Below, piece by piece: positions 33,419-42,507 of a stretch of DNA of 64,000 nucleotides. The translations under genes were made by a program, and so were the position numbers. A model generated the notes under the pieces. That model was not told the DNA's origin. It was given only the letters and a program-made list of their open reading frames with translations, and did not search any database. Position 1 is the stretch's first letter, and the number at the start of each line of letters is the position of its first letter. This stretch comes from Rhodoblastus sp963703385. GTDB taxonomy: Bacteria; Pseudomonadota; Alphaproteobacteria; Rhizobiales; Beijerinckiaceae. The stretch lies in the NCBI GenBank assembly GCA_963703385.1, contig OY969816.1:3720001-3784000 (forward strand), written 5' to 3'.

Positions 33419-34168
33419 ATGAAAAACAACTTTCGCATTGCTTTCGCCGCCGCTCTGCTGAGCGCCGTCGCCCTCCCGGCCTTCGCCGCCGACCTCCCCT
33501 CGACCAAGGAAGCGCCGATTGCGCCGGTCGATGATTCCTTCATGCCGTTCATGATCCGCGTCGGCGCCCTCGGCGTGCTGCCGGACGGCTCTGGCTCCAC
33601 GCTGAACGGCTTCGCGCCGGTGGGACTCTATAACGCGCGGCTCACGGATAACGTGGTTCCGGAAATCGACCTGAACTATTTCATCACCAAGAACTGGGCG
33701 GTCGAGGCGATCTGCTGCTTCGCGCACACGACCCTTGAAGCTGCGATCGCGCCCGGCGGCAACAGGCTCAATATCGCCAATACGACCGCCTTCCCGCCGA
33801 CCGTCACGCTGCAGTATCACTTCGCCCTCGGCCAGTTCGACCCCTATGTCGGCATTGGCGCGAATTATACCTGGGGCTTCTGGACCCAGTCCTGGCTGAC
33901 CAATGATCTGCTGAAGAGTGGCAACGGCATCAATGTCCATGGCGCCGCGGGCATCGACTTCGACATGGGCTTCGACTACTACCTGACCCGCCACTGGGTC
34001 GTGAACCTCGACGCCAAGTACCTGCCGCTGACGATGGACGCCAATGTGCTCGGCGTGCAGAACGCCGCCCATATCAACGTCGATCCGTGGCTGGTTCGTC
34101 TGGCCATCGGCTATCGCTTCGGCCTCGCCGATCTGGGCCTTGGCGCGCCGGTTGTCGCGAAATACTGA
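33419..34168 (+). CDS. OmpW family outer membrane protein
   Basis: A 249-residue protein with a signal peptide (MKNNFRIAFAAALLSAVALPAFA) and the eight-strand barrel pattern of OmpW: M-I-R-V-G-A-L-G-V-L-P, P-E-I-D-L-N-Y-F-I-T-K-N-W-A-V-E and the terminal aromatic residue (ends V-V-A-K-Y), close to the usual C-terminal Phe/Tyr signal. OmpW barrels pass small hydrophobic molecules. It interrupts purQ-purL, has an FNR/FixK-type box upstream and a strong terminator downstream, so it looks like an independent inserted unit. An ATG three codons earlier (33410) is possible. Confidence 0.88.
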   Translation: MKNNFRIAFAAALLSAVALPAFAADLPSTKEAPIAPVDDSFMPFMIRVGALGVLPDGSGSTLNGFAPVGLYNARLTDNVVPEIDLNYFITKNWAVEAICCFAHTTLEAAIAPGGNRLNIANTTAFPPTVTLQYHFALGQFDPYVGIGANYTWGFWTQSWLTNDLLKSGNGINVHGAAGIDFDMGFDYYLTRHWVVNLDAKYLPLTMDANVLGVQNAAHINVDPWLVRLAIGYRFGLADLGLGAPVVAKY

Positions 34169-34194
34169 TCCTTGCGGCTTCGCCGTTTGGGAAG

Positions 34195-34220
34195 AGCCCG
34201 GTCGAAAGACCGGGCTTTTT
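34195..34220 (+). terminator. Intrinsic terminator of the OmpW gene
   Basis: AGCCCGGTC (34195-34203), GAAA loop, GACCGGGCT (34208-34216) then a T-run to 34220. A textbook rho-independent terminator 27 bases after the stop. Confidence 0.93.
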
Positions 34221-34398
34221 CCTTGTCGAAGGAGAGGTGTTGACGCGCGGCGGACGAGCGAACTTCGGCGGATCGCGATTCCGTGCGCAAGAATCCGTCC
34301 GCGGTTCAAGAAATCTTCAGGTCGCGGCGCTTCGGCGCGTCGCGCGCAAATCCTGCGGACGAGGGTCCGTCGTCGGAAGAAACCGGCGGTTTTGGCGT

Positions 34399-35085
34399 TC
34401 AGGCCGCCCGGGTCAGGCTTTCGAACATGCCGCGCCCGTCAATGCCGCCGACCAGGGGGTCGATCAGGTTTTCCGGATGGGGCATCATGCCCAGGACATT
34501 GAATTTTTCGGAATAGATCCCGGCAATGTCGTTGGTCGAGCCGTTGGGATTGGCGGCGCCGCCGACCTTGCCGCTGGCGTCGCAATAACGGAAGGCCACC
34601 CGGCCCTCGCCTTCCAGGCGCTCGATCATCTCCGCCTCGGCCTCGTAATTGCCCTCGCCATGGGCGATGGCGACGTCGATCGCCTGATGCAGATCATAGG
34701 CGCGGGTAAAGGCGGTGTCGTTGCGCTCGACGCGCAAATGCTGGCGCTTGCAGACGAAGCGCAGGTCGCGGTTGCGCATCAGCACCCCCGGCAACAGGCC
34801 GCTTTCGCACAGAATCTGGAAGCCGTTGCAGATGCCGAGGACCAGGCCGCCGCGCGCGGCGTGGCGGCGCACCGCCTCCATGATATGGGCGCGGCCGGCG
34901 ATGGCGCCGCAGCGCAGATAGTCGCCATAGCTGAAGCCGCCGGGCAGGACCACCAGGTCGGTTCCAGCTGGCAGATCGAAATCCGCGTGCCAGACGATGG
35001 AAGTCTGCGCGCCGGCCTGGCGCAGCGCGCGCGCCGCGTCGCCCTCGCGATTCGATCCAGGGAACAGCACAACGGCTGCTTTCAT
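34399..35085 (-). CDS. purQ: Phosphoribosylformylglycinamidine synthase subunit PurQ
   Basis: A 228-residue class I glutaminase subunit. The nucleophile lies in L-V-L-G-I-C-N-G-F-Q-I-L and the N-terminal P-G-S-N-R-E-G-D and V-L-P-G-G-F-S-Y-G-D-Y-L-R-C-G are standard. The catalytic His/Glu region G-M-M-P-H-P-E-N is near the end. It supplies ammonia to PurL and follows purS by 32 bases. Confidence 0.96.
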   Translation of the reverse strand: MKAAVVLFPGSNREGDAARALRQAGAQTSIVWHADFDLPAGTDLVVLPGGFSYGDYLRCGAIAGRAHIMEAVRRHAARGGLVLGICNGFQILCESGLLPGVLMRNRDLRFVCKRQHLRVERNDTAFTRAYDLHQAIDVAIAHGEGNYEAEAEMIERLEGEGRVAFRYCDASGKVGGAANPNGSTNDIAGIYSEKFNVLGMMPHPENLIDPLVGGIDGRGMFESLTRAA

Positions 35086-35117
35086 CGCGCTCTCCCGAGT
35101 TTGTTCAGAGAATCGCG

Positions 35118-35357
35118 TCAGAGCAGTTCGACGCGATAATTTTCGACGACCGTATTGGCCAGAAGCTTTTCGCTGGCGGCGACCAGAGCCGCCTTGGCGG
35201 CTTCCGCGTCCGATCCTTCGACCTCGATCTCGAAAACCTTGCCCTGGCGCACCGAGGCGATTCCTTCGACGCCCAGCGAATGCAGGGCGCCTTCGATCGC
35301 CTTGCCCTGCGGGTCCAGGACGCCGTTTTTCAAAGTGACGGTGACGCGCGCCTTCAT
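35118..35357 (-). CDS. purS: Phosphoribosylformylglycinamidine synthase subunit PurS
   Basis: A 79-residue PurS: K-A-R-V-T-V-T-L-K-N-G-V-L-D-P-Q-G-K-A-I-E-G-A-L then K-V-F-E-I-E-V and N-T-V-V-E-N-Y-R-V-E. It bridges PurL and PurQ in the three-part synthase. Start ATG 35357 fits the family; an upstream in-frame start adds eight unrelated residues. Confidence 0.94.
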   Translation of the reverse strand: MKARVTVTLKNGVLDPQGKAIEGALHSLGVEGIASVRQGKVFEIEVEGSDAEAAKAALVAASEKLLANTVVENYRVELL

Positions 35358-35433
35358 GGCCGGGCTTTCCTTTTTGCGCAATCGCCTTCGGCCAATCGAC
35401 TTTTGGGGCCGATCGATTAAAGGGGCGGATGGA

Positions 35434-36198
35434 TTACTGCACCAGCTTGGGGCCGCCGGAAATCGGCTTTTCGTTTTCCTGCATGATGCCGAGCCGGCGA
35501 GCGACTTCGGAATAGGCCTCGACCAGGCCGCCGAGATCGCGGCGGAAACGGTCCTTGTCGAGTTTGTCGTTGGACTTGATGTCCCACAGGCGGCAGGAAT
35601 CGGGGGAAATCTCGTCGGCGACGACGATGCGCATCATGTCGCCTTCCCACAGCCTTCCGCATTCCATCTTGAAATCGACGAGGCGGATGCCGACGCCGAG
35701 GAACAGACCGGTCAGGAAATCGTTGACCCGAATCGCCAGCGCCATGATGTCGTCGATTTCCTGCGGCGTCGCCCAGCCGAAGGCGGTGATGTGCTCCTCC
35801 GAAACCATCGGATCGTTGAGCGCGTCGTTCTTGTAATAGAACTCGATGATCGAGCGTGGCAGTTGCGAGCCTTCCTCGATGCCGAGCCGCTGCGAAAGCG
35901 ATCCGGCGGCGACATTGCGCACGACGACTTCGAGCGGAATGATCTCGACTTCGCGGATCAATTGTTCGCGCATGTTGAGGCGGCGGATGAAATGGGTCGG
36001 AACGCCGATATCGTTCAGATTCTGGAAGATATATTCCGAAATCCGGTTGTTCAGGACGCCCTTGCCGTCGATCACTTCATGCTTCTTGGCGTTGAAAGCG
36101 GTCGCGTCGTCCTTGAAATGCTGGACCAGGGTTCCAGGCTCCGGGCCCTCGTAGAGCACCTTGCCCTTGCCTTCGTATATGCGGCGGCGCCGATTCAT
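35434..36198 (-). CDS. purC: SAICAR synthase PurC
   Basis: A 254-residue phosphoribosylaminoimidazole-succinocarboxamide synthase. R-R-R-R-I-Y-E-G-K-G-K-V-L-Y-E-G (ATP-binding loop), N-R-I-S-E-Y-I-F and L-V-D-F-K-M-E-C-G-R are family landmarks. It is the first gene of purC-purS-purQ. Upstream it is divergent from the DUF1476 gene; the 286-base spacer between them carries TATATATAAG near 36438-36447, suitable for a plus-strand promoter. Confidence 0.95.
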   Translation of the reverse strand: MNRRRRIYEGKGKVLYEGPEPGTLVQHFKDDATAFNAKKHEVIDGKGVLNNRISEYIFQNLNDIGVPTHFIRRLNMREQLIREVEIIPLEVVVRNVAAGSLSQRLGIEEGSQLPRSIIEFYYKNDALNDPMVSEEHITAFGWATPQEIDDIMALAIRVNDFLTGLFLGVGIRLVDFKMECGRLWEGDMMRIVVADEISPDSCRLWDIKSNDKLDKDRFRRDLGGLVEAYSEVARRLGIMQENEKPISGGPKLVQ

Positions 36199-36484
36199 GG
36201 GAAACAACCGAATTTCGAGACAATCCACGGACGCCTGGCCTTCCGCCGGGCGTCCAGCGATTCTGGCGCGCGGCTTCGACGCCTTGGGCCATATTTATCG
36301 AGGTTCGTAGCCCGTTCCGCGCCTTTATACAACCTGTTTCGGTCGATCGGTCCCGTCGGACATGGAAAATCCTTGGCCACCGCCTTAGGTAGGACCCGCC
36401 GATCGGCCGACGAAGGCTAGGCGCGCCCATCGCGAGGTTATATATAAGCGCCACGTCAGGCTTCGAAATGCGAAGGAGTTTCAT

Positions 36485-36802
36485 ATGTCCGAATTCGACA
36501 AGCGCGAAGAATCCTTCGAAATGAAATTTGCACATGACGAGGAACTTCGTTTCAAGGCCCTCGCCCTCGCCCACAAGATGCTGGGTCTCTGGGCCGCCGA
36601 GAAACTCGGCAAGTCGGGGGCGGAAGCCGAGGCCTATGCCAAGTCTCTGGTCGAGCACGATCTGGCGGCGCATGACAAGGCCGGCGTGCTCGGCCGGATT
36701 CACAAGGATTTCGCCGCTGCGGGCGTCGCCCAGTCGGAGCATCAGATCGCGCGCCGTTTCGAGGAATTCCGGGCCGCCGCGGAAAAGGCGGTCAAGAGCT
36801 GA
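36485..36802 (+). CDS. F1-ATPase inhibitor zeta subunit (DUF1476)
   Basis: A 105-residue all-helical protein (MSEFDKREESFEMKFAHDEE). The basic-acidic N-terminus is the inhibitory segment of the alphaproteobacterial zeta subunit, which blocks ATP hydrolysis by the F-type ATPase when membrane energy falls. It is strongly expressed by its look: AAGGAG ribosome site at about -11 and a TATATATAAG box upstream. The atp operon itself begins 26 kb away, at 62866. Confidence 0.92.
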   Translation: MSEFDKREESFEMKFAHDEELRFKALALAHKMLGLWAAEKLGKSGAEAEAYAKSLVEHDLAAHDKAGVLGRIHKDFAAAGVAQSEHQIARRFEEFRAAAEKAVKS

Positions 36803-36891
36803 CGCCTGGTTCGGCGTGCGGCCGGCTTGAATCCGAAGCGTTCGCCGGCGCCGGCGAAAAATTCTTGACCTTTTCCTGCTAGTTTTTCGCC

Positions 36892-37872
36892 ATGGCGAAA
36901 AATGCGGCGCAGGGCGCGCCTGGACCCGATCAACTCGTCTTTCCGGGCGCCGAGGCACGGCTGGCGGCGGAGGCCAGGGCTTGGCTGCGCCGTCTCGCCG
37001 GGGTTCGGCGCGCCTCACCCCTGACCATCGCGGCCTATGCGCGCGACGTGAGGCAATTTTTTGCCTTCCTCCGCGAGCAACGCGAAGCGCCGCCCGATTT
37101 CGCAACGCTCGTCGCGTTAAAACCCGCCGATATTCGCGCCTTTCTCGCCCGCCGCCGCGCGGACGGCGTCGCCTCCCGTTCTTTGCTGCGGCAGTTAGCC
37201 GCGCTGCGCTCCTTTGCCCATCATCTGGCGCGCGAGAATCTGGCCCGCGTCGATGCGCTCGGCAAGGTCCGTTCGCCCAAGGCGGCCCGCGTCCTGCCCA
37301 AGGCGCTGCCCGCCGAATCGGCCCGCGAAATGGCGAGGGGCGAGGCGGACGACTCGCATCGCGCGCCCTGGATTCTGGCGCGCGACGCCGCCGTGCTCGC
37401 CTTGCTTTACGGCGCGGGCCTGCGCATCGCCGAAGCCCTTTCGATCCGGCGCGGCGACGCGCCGGTCGGCGCGGTCGAGAGCCTGACCATCGTCGGCAAG
37501 GGCGGGAAGGCGCGCGCCGTTCCGGTGATCCTGCCGGCGCGAAAGGCGATCGAGACCTATCTGGAGCTTTGTCCGCATCGTCTCGCCAAGGACGGACCGC
37601 TATTCGTCGGCGCACGGGGCGGCCCGCTCTCGCCGCGCGTCGTCCAGCTGACGGTCGAACGCCTGCGCGGCGCGCTTGGCTTGCCCGAATCCGCCACGCC
37701 TCATGCCTTGCGGCACTCTTTCGCCACCCATCTGCTCAGCCGCGGCGGCGATTTGCGCTCGATCCAGGAATTGCTCGGCCACGCCAGCCTATCCACCACC
37801 CAGATTTATACCGCCGTGGACAAGTCGCGGCTGTTCGAAGTTTTTCGCGCGGCCCATCCGCGCGCCGGATAA
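36892..37872 (+). CDS. xerC: Tyrosine recombinase XerC
   Basis: A 326-residue recombinase that resolves chromosome dimers at dif with XerD. All six catalytic positions can be seen: R in Y-G-A-G-L-R-I-A-E-A, K in G-K-G-G-K-A-R, H-x-x-R in P-H-A-L-R-H-S-F-A-T-H, H in L-G-H-A-S-L and Y in T-T-Q-I-Y-T. The SAM-like N-terminal domain is intact. It is a housekeeping recombinase, not an element integrase. Confidence 0.94.
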   Translation: MAKNAAQGAPGPDQLVFPGAEARLAAEARAWLRRLAGVRRASPLTIAAYARDVRQFFAFLREQREAPPDFATLVALKPADIRAFLARRRADGVASRSLLRQLAALRSFAHHLARENLARVDALGKVRSPKAARVLPKALPAESAREMARGEADDSHRAPWILARDAAVLALLYGAGLRIAEALSIRRGDAPVGAVESLTIVGKGGKARAVPVILPARKAIETYLELCPHRLAKDGPLFVGARGGPLSPRVVQLTVERLRGALGLPESATPHALRHSFATHLLSRGGDLRSIQELLGHASLSTTQIYTAVDKSRLFEVFRAAHPRAG

Positions 37873-37875
37873 GTC

Positions 37876-39660
37876 CTAGTCTCCGAAAGCGCTATGGAAG
37901 GCCGCGGCGGCCTGTTCCGCATAACGCCGCGCCAGATAGGCCTCGTTGAGCACGCCAAGGGGGGCCTTGGTGTTTGGGTCGAGCACCGCGAGCTGGTCGG
38001 TTTCGGTCTGGTCGAACAAGGCCATCGCCGACCTGGCGTCCATCTCAGGGACCAGCCAGACATGTTTTTGCAGCGCCAGTTCCCCGATCTGTCCGGTGAT
38101 GCGGCGGGCCCGCGCGTGGGCTTCGGCGAGATTGACCAATCCCGCATAGCGCCCGGCCGGATCGAGCAGGACCACGAAATGCGCCGAACCCAAGGGGTGG
38201 CGGGCGCAAAATTCCTCGATGTCGAGCGAATCAGGCGCGGTCGGCGTGTCGCGCCGCATCAGCTTGCCGACCTTGAGATCGTGAATCCAGCCGATGTCAT
38301 TGGCGCTGCGAATGTTTTCGCCGCGCAGATGCAGCCGCCAGGTCGAGAAGGAATAGCCGAAGGTCGCGCGCACCAGCAGGCTGGCGACGACGGAGGCCGC
38401 GACCACCCCGGCGGTGACCGAAAAATCTGAGGTGTTTTCGAGCACGATGAAGGACATGGTCAGCGGCCCGCCGACGATGGCGACCCCGAGCGTGGCCATT
38501 CCCGCCAAAGCGCAGACGGTTGGATCGGGCGCGATCGCCGGAAGCCAGGCCGCGACGGCGAGGCCATAGATCTTGCCGATCAGCGCGCCCATGAACAGCG
38601 AGGCGAAGAAAAGGCCGCCGCGAAAGCCGGTCGCGAGCGAAATCAGCGCGGCGGCCAGTTTCAGGAGCAGGAGCGCGGCGAGCAGCGCCAGCGGAAAATC
38701 ATGGGCGACGTCCAGGCCGAGCGCGCCATGGCCGGCTCCAAGAATTTGCGGGGTGAACACAGCGAGGGCCGCGACGGCGGCTCCGCCGAGGACCGGCCGC
38801 GCCCAGACGGGAATCGGCGTGGCCTGGACGAAGCGTTCGGACACGCCGGACAGACGCATCGCGGTCACGCCGATCGCGACCGAAAATATGGCAATGCCCA
38901 GTAGAACCGGAAAATTCGCAAGCTTGAGCGCGGCGACGGGGGGCGTCTCGATCTGATAGGGCGCGCCGGCCAGAAGCCGGGTGAAGAGCACGCCGACGAT
39001 CGAGCCGGTAAAGACCGGCCCGGCGGAGGCTATCGAATAATTGCCGAGGACGAGTTCGAAGGCGTAAAAGGCGCCGGCGAGCGGCGCGCCAAAAGCGCCG
39101 CCGATCGCGGCGGCCGCGCCGGCCCCGACCAAAAGGCGCAGATCGCCGCGCCGCAGGCGCAATTTCTGACCGAGAAAAGACCCCAGCCCCGCGCCGATCT
39201 GGGCGTAGCCGGACTCCAGCCCGACCGACGCGCCGCTGGAATTGGAAATCACGGTCTGAAGGCTGACGACGACGCTTTCGCGCAACGACATCCGGCCGCC
39301 GCGCAGGGCGTTGGCCTCGATCGGGTCCACCGGGCTGCGAATGCCCTTGCGCAAGCGATAGGCCTCGATCAGTCCAAGGATCAGCCCGCCGACCATCAAA
39401 GCCGAGAAAGCCGCCAAGGGGGCGACATGGTCGGTGGCGCTGAGACGCACGTCGAAGTCGAGATCGAAGACCAGGACGTGGCTGAGCATCGCCGCCTTGG
39501 TCATCACGGTGACGGCGGCGGAAGCGGCGACTCCGATCAGGGCGGAGAGCAAAACCAGCGCCAGTTCATGCGACCGAATCAGGGCGCGCAGGCGCCTGAC
39601 GACCCTGGCCATGCCGAAATGTTTTTTCGCCAATTGGTCGGTTCCGCCGGCATCGCCCAT
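37876..39660 (-). CDS. ClC-family chloride channel/antiporter with variant selectivity motifs
   Basis: A 594-residue membrane protein with about ten to eleven hydrophobic segments up to residue 440 and a CBS-like tail. The second ClC motif, normally G-R-E-G-P, reads G-A-S-V-G-L-E-S-G-Y-A-Q-I-G: the gating glutamate is kept, the Gly-Pro is not. The G-x-F-x-P motif is F-R-G-G-L-F-F-A-S. Whether it moves chloride, fluoride or another anion cannot be told. It ends 3 bases from the convergent xerC stop and lies downstream of the lpd terminator. Confidence 0.82.
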   Translation of the reverse strand: MGDAGGTDQLAKKHFGMARVVRRLRALIRSHELALVLLSALIGVAASAAVTVMTKAAMLSHVLVFDLDFDVRLSATDHVAPLAAFSALMVGGLILGLIEAYRLRKGIRSPVDPIEANALRGGRMSLRESVVVSLQTVISNSSGASVGLESGYAQIGAGLGSFLGQKLRLRRGDLRLLVGAGAAAAIGGAFGAPLAGAFYAFELVLGNYSIASAGPVFTGSIVGVLFTRLLAGAPYQIETPPVAALKLANFPVLLGIAIFSVAIGVTAMRLSGVSERFVQATPIPVWARPVLGGAAVAALAVFTPQILGAGHGALGLDVAHDFPLALLAALLLLKLAAALISLATGFRGGLFFASLFMGALIGKIYGLAVAAWLPAIAPDPTVCALAGMATLGVAIVGGPLTMSFIVLENTSDFSVTAGVVAASVVASLLVRATFGYSFSTWRLHLRGENIRSANDIGWIHDLKVGKLMRRDTPTAPDSLDIEEFCARHPLGSAHFVVLLDPAGRYAGLVNLAEAHARARRITGQIGELALQKHVWLVPEMDARSAMALFDQTETDQLAVLDPNTKAPLGVLNEAYLARRYAEQAAAAFHSAFGD

Positions 39661-39722
39661 TCCGTTGCTCCGGATCGCGCCCGCGCTTGCGGAGCCAAGG
39701 CGACTAGATTTGCCAAAGCGGC

Positions 39723-39754
39723 GCGAAAAAGCAAAGGCCCGGAAGCCCGGGCCT
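39723..39754 (-). terminator. Intrinsic terminator of the mdh-suc-lpd operon
   Basis: AGGCCCGG (39735-39742) and CCGGGCCT (39747-39754) form an 8-bp stem with a four-base loop; on the minus strand it is followed by TTGCTTTTT. It lies 32 bases past the lpd stop. Confidence 0.85.
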
Positions 39755-39785
39755 GAGCGAGACGATGTTTCCGTCGCGCCGTCGG

Positions 39786-41183
39786 TCAGCTGTGGATCGA
39801 TCGCTTCTCGACGGCGAGCGCCGCTTCCTTGACCGCTTCCGACATGGTCGGGTGGGCGTGGCAGGTGCGGGCGAGGTCTTCGGACGAGCCGCCGAATTCC
39901 ATCAGGACGGCGGCCTCGTGGATCATTTCTCCGGCGCCATGGCCAAGAATATGGACGCCGAGGACGCGATCGGTCGTGGCGTCGGCCAGGACTTTCACAA
40001 AACCGTCGGTCTGGCGCATGGCGCGGGCGCGGCCATTGGCGGTGAAGGGAAATTTGCCGCTGCGATAGGCCACGCCCTTGGCCTTGAGCTCTTCCTCGGT
40101 CGCGCCGACGCTGGCGATTTCCGGGGAAGTATAAACGACGCCCGGAATCACTTGGTAATTCACATGGCCGTGCTGTCCGGCGAGGATTTCGGCGACGGCG
40201 ACGCCCTCGTCCTCGGCCTTGTGGGCCAGCATCGGCCCGGGGGCCACGTCGCCGATGGCGTAGACGCCGGGGACATTGGTCTGGAAGTGGTCATCTATGA
40301 CCACCTGGCCGCGCTCCATCATGACGCCGAGCGCCTCCAGGCCGAGGCCCTGGGTAAAGGGGCGCCGGCCGATGGCGACCAGCACTATATCGGCGTCAAG
40401 GGTGCTGGCTTCGCCGCCGGCGACCGGCTCGACCGTCACTTTGGCCGCGTTCTTGGCGGTCTCGACCTTGGCGACCTTGGAGCCGAGCAGGATTTTCACG
40501 CCCTGCTTTTCCAGCAGGCGCTGGAACTGTTTTGCGGTTTCGAGGTCCATGCCCGGCAGGATGCGGTCCAAAAATTCGACCACCGTGACCTCGGCGCCGA
40601 GCCGGCGCCAGACGGAACCCAGTTCGAGGCCGATCACCCCGCCCCCGACCACGATCATCTTTGCCGGAACTTTCGAAAACTCCAGCGCGCCGGTCGAGGA
40701 GACCACGATCTTTTCGTCGATGGTCACGCCGGGCAGATTGGCGACATCGGAGCCGGTGGCGATGACGATGTTTTTCGTTTCGAGAACCTGCTTCGAGCCG
40801 TCCCCGGCGGTCACCTCGACCTTGCCGGCGGCGGGAATCGACCCCGTTCCGTGGAAGGCGTCGATCTTGTTCTTCTTGAGCAGGAAGGCGACGCCATTGA
40901 CATTGGCGCCGACCGTCTCGTCCTTGTGCTTCATCATCGCGGCAAGGTCGAGCTTCGGCTTGCCGACATTGATTCCGAGGGCGCCAAGGCCATGGGCGGC
41001 CTCCTCGAACATTTCGGAGGCATGGAGCAGGGCTTTTGAGGGAATGCAGCCGATGTTGAGGCAGGTCCCGCCGTGGGTCCTGCGCTTTTCGACTATGGCG
41101 GTCTTGAGGCCGAGCTGGGCGGCGCGGATGGCGCAGACATAGCCGCCGGGGCCGGAGCCGATGACAATGAGATCGTAGGACAT
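39786..41183 (-). CDS. lpd: Dihydrolipoyl dehydrogenase
   Basis: A 465-residue E3 flavoenzyme of 2-oxoglutarate dehydrogenase. FAD loop V-I-G-S-G-P-G-G-Y, redox disulfide G-G-T-C-L-N-I-G-C-I-P-S-K, NAD loop V-V-G-G-G-V-I-G-L-E and the C-terminal H-A-H-P-T-M-S-E dyad are all present. ATG 41183 begins the conserved MSYDLIVIG; the frame upstream only reads antisense-like sequence through sucB. It is 26 bases after sucB, last gene of the operon. Confidence 0.96.
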   Translation of the reverse strand: MSYDLIVIGSGPGGYVCAIRAAQLGLKTAIVEKRRTHGGTCLNIGCIPSKALLHASEMFEEAAHGLGALGINVGKPKLDLAAMMKHKDETVGANVNGVAFLLKKNKIDAFHGTGSIPAAGKVEVTAGDGSKQVLETKNIVIATGSDVANLPGVTIDEKIVVSSTGALEFSKVPAKMIVVGGGVIGLELGSVWRRLGAEVTVVEFLDRILPGMDLETAKQFQRLLEKQGVKILLGSKVAKVETAKNAAKVTVEPVAGGEASTLDADIVLVAIGRRPFTQGLGLEALGVMMERGQVVIDDHFQTNVPGVYAIGDVAPGPMLAHKAEDEGVAVAEILAGQHGHVNYQVIPGVVYTSPEIASVGATEEELKAKGVAYRSGKFPFTANGRARAMRQTDGFVKVLADATTDRVLGVHILGHGAGEMIHEAAVLMEFGGSSEDLARTCHAHPTMSEAVKEAALAVEKRSIHS

Positions 41184-41209
41184 GGGTGACTCCGCGGAGA
41201 AGCGCCGGA

Positions 41210-42421
41210 TCAAAGATCGAGAACGAGACGCGCCGGATCCTCCAGGGCTTCCTTGACGCGCACCAAAAAAGTCACCGCCTCCTTGCCGTCGACGATGCGG
41301 TGATCGTAGGACAGCGCGAGATACATCATCGGGCGGATTTCGATCTTGCCGGCGACGACGACCGGGCGCTCCTGGATCTTGTGCATGCCGAGAATGCCGG
41401 ACTGCGGCGCGTTGAGGATCGGCGTGGACATCAGCGAGCCATAGACGCCGCCGTTGGAAATGGTGAAGGTGCCGCCCTGCATCTCCTCGATCTTGAGCTG
41501 TCCGTCGCGGGCGCGCTTGCCGAAATCGGCGATCGTCTTCTCGATTCCGGCGATCGAAAGTTTTTCCGCGTCGCGCACAACCGGAACAACGAGGCCTTTG
41601 GCGGTGCCCACCGCCACGCCGACATGGCAGAAATTCTTGTAGATGATGTCGGTCCCGTCGATCTCGGCGTTGACCGCTGGGATTTCCTTGAGCGCATGGG
41701 TGCAGGCCTTCACGAAGAAGCCCATGAAGCCGAGCTTCACGCCGTGCTTTTTCTCGAACAGGTCCTTGTACTGGGCGCGCAGGCTCATCAGCGCCTGCAT
41801 GTCCACTTCGTTGAAAGTGGTCAGCATGGCGGCGGCGCTCTGCGCTTCCTTGAGGCGCCGCGCGATGGTCTGGCGCAGCTTGGTCATTTTCACGCGTTCC
41901 TCGCGCGCGGCGTCGCCGGCGGAGGACGGCGCGCGGACGGCGGCGGGAACGGCGGGCGCGGCGGCCGGCGGCAAGATTTGGGCAGCGCCGGCAAAGGCGA
42001 GCACGTCGCCCTTCAGCGCCTGGCCGCGCTTGCCCGAACCCGGCACGTCGCGGACATCGACGCCCAGATCGGCGGCGTTCTTGGCGGCGGCGGGCGATGG
42101 TGGCGGCGCGGCGGGCGCGGGCGCCAAAACCTTGGCGACGGCCTCGGCCGGCGCGGCGGCCGGGACGGCCACGGCCGTCGCGCCGCCTTCGGCGATATGG
42201 CCCAGCAGCGCGCCGGGCGCGACGGTCTCGCCGTCCTTGGCGACGATCTCCGCCAGGGCGCCGGCCGCGGGCGCGTTGACTTCCAGCGTGACCTTGTCGG
42301 TTTCCAGCTCCAGCAAAGGCTCGTCGGCCTTCACGGCGTCGCCGGGCTTTTTGAACCAGCGGCCGATGGTGGCTTCGGTGACGGATTCGCCGAGGGTGGG
42401 AACGCGGATTTCTGTCGACAT
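41210..42421 (-). CDS. sucB: Dihydrolipoyl succinyltransferase (E2o)
   Basis: A 403-residue E2 subunit. Lipoyl domain with E-T-D-K-V-T-L-E-V (lipoyl lysine at residue 43), an Ala/Pro-rich linker, the E3-binding domain (D-V-R-D-V-P-G-S-G-K-R-G), and the catalytic domain with S-Y-D-H-R-I-V-D-G. ATG 42421 is preferred over an in-frame GTG at 42430. It follows sucA by 86 bases. Confidence 0.95.
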   Translation of the reverse strand: MSTEIRVPTLGESVTEATIGRWFKKPGDAVKADEPLLELETDKVTLEVNAPAAGALAEIVAKDGETVAPGALLGHIAEGGATAVAVPAAAPAEAVAKVLAPAPAAPPPSPAAAKNAADLGVDVRDVPGSGKRGQALKGDVLAFAGAAQILPPAAAPAVPAAVRAPSSAGDAAREERVKMTKLRQTIARRLKEAQSAAAMLTTFNEVDMQALMSLRAQYKDLFEKKHGVKLGFMGFFVKACTHALKEIPAVNAEIDGTDIIYKNFCHVGVAVGTAKGLVVPVVRDAEKLSIAGIEKTIADFGKRARDGQLKIEEMQGGTFTISNGGVYGSLMSTPILNAPQSGILGMHKIQERPVVVAGKIEIRPMMYLALSYDHRIVDGKEAVTFLVRVKEALEDPARLVLDL

Positions 42422-42507
42422 CGGGATCACATCCGCCGCCTGCGCGGCTCATCGAGGGGAAGGAAGGGCTCCGGCAGGCGCCGCCGAAGCCCGTGGCGCA
42501 GAGAAGT

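Noticed and set aside
36892..37872. XerC as an integrase of a mobile element
   Set aside because: The protein matches housekeeping XerC, and no att sites or cargo genes surround it.
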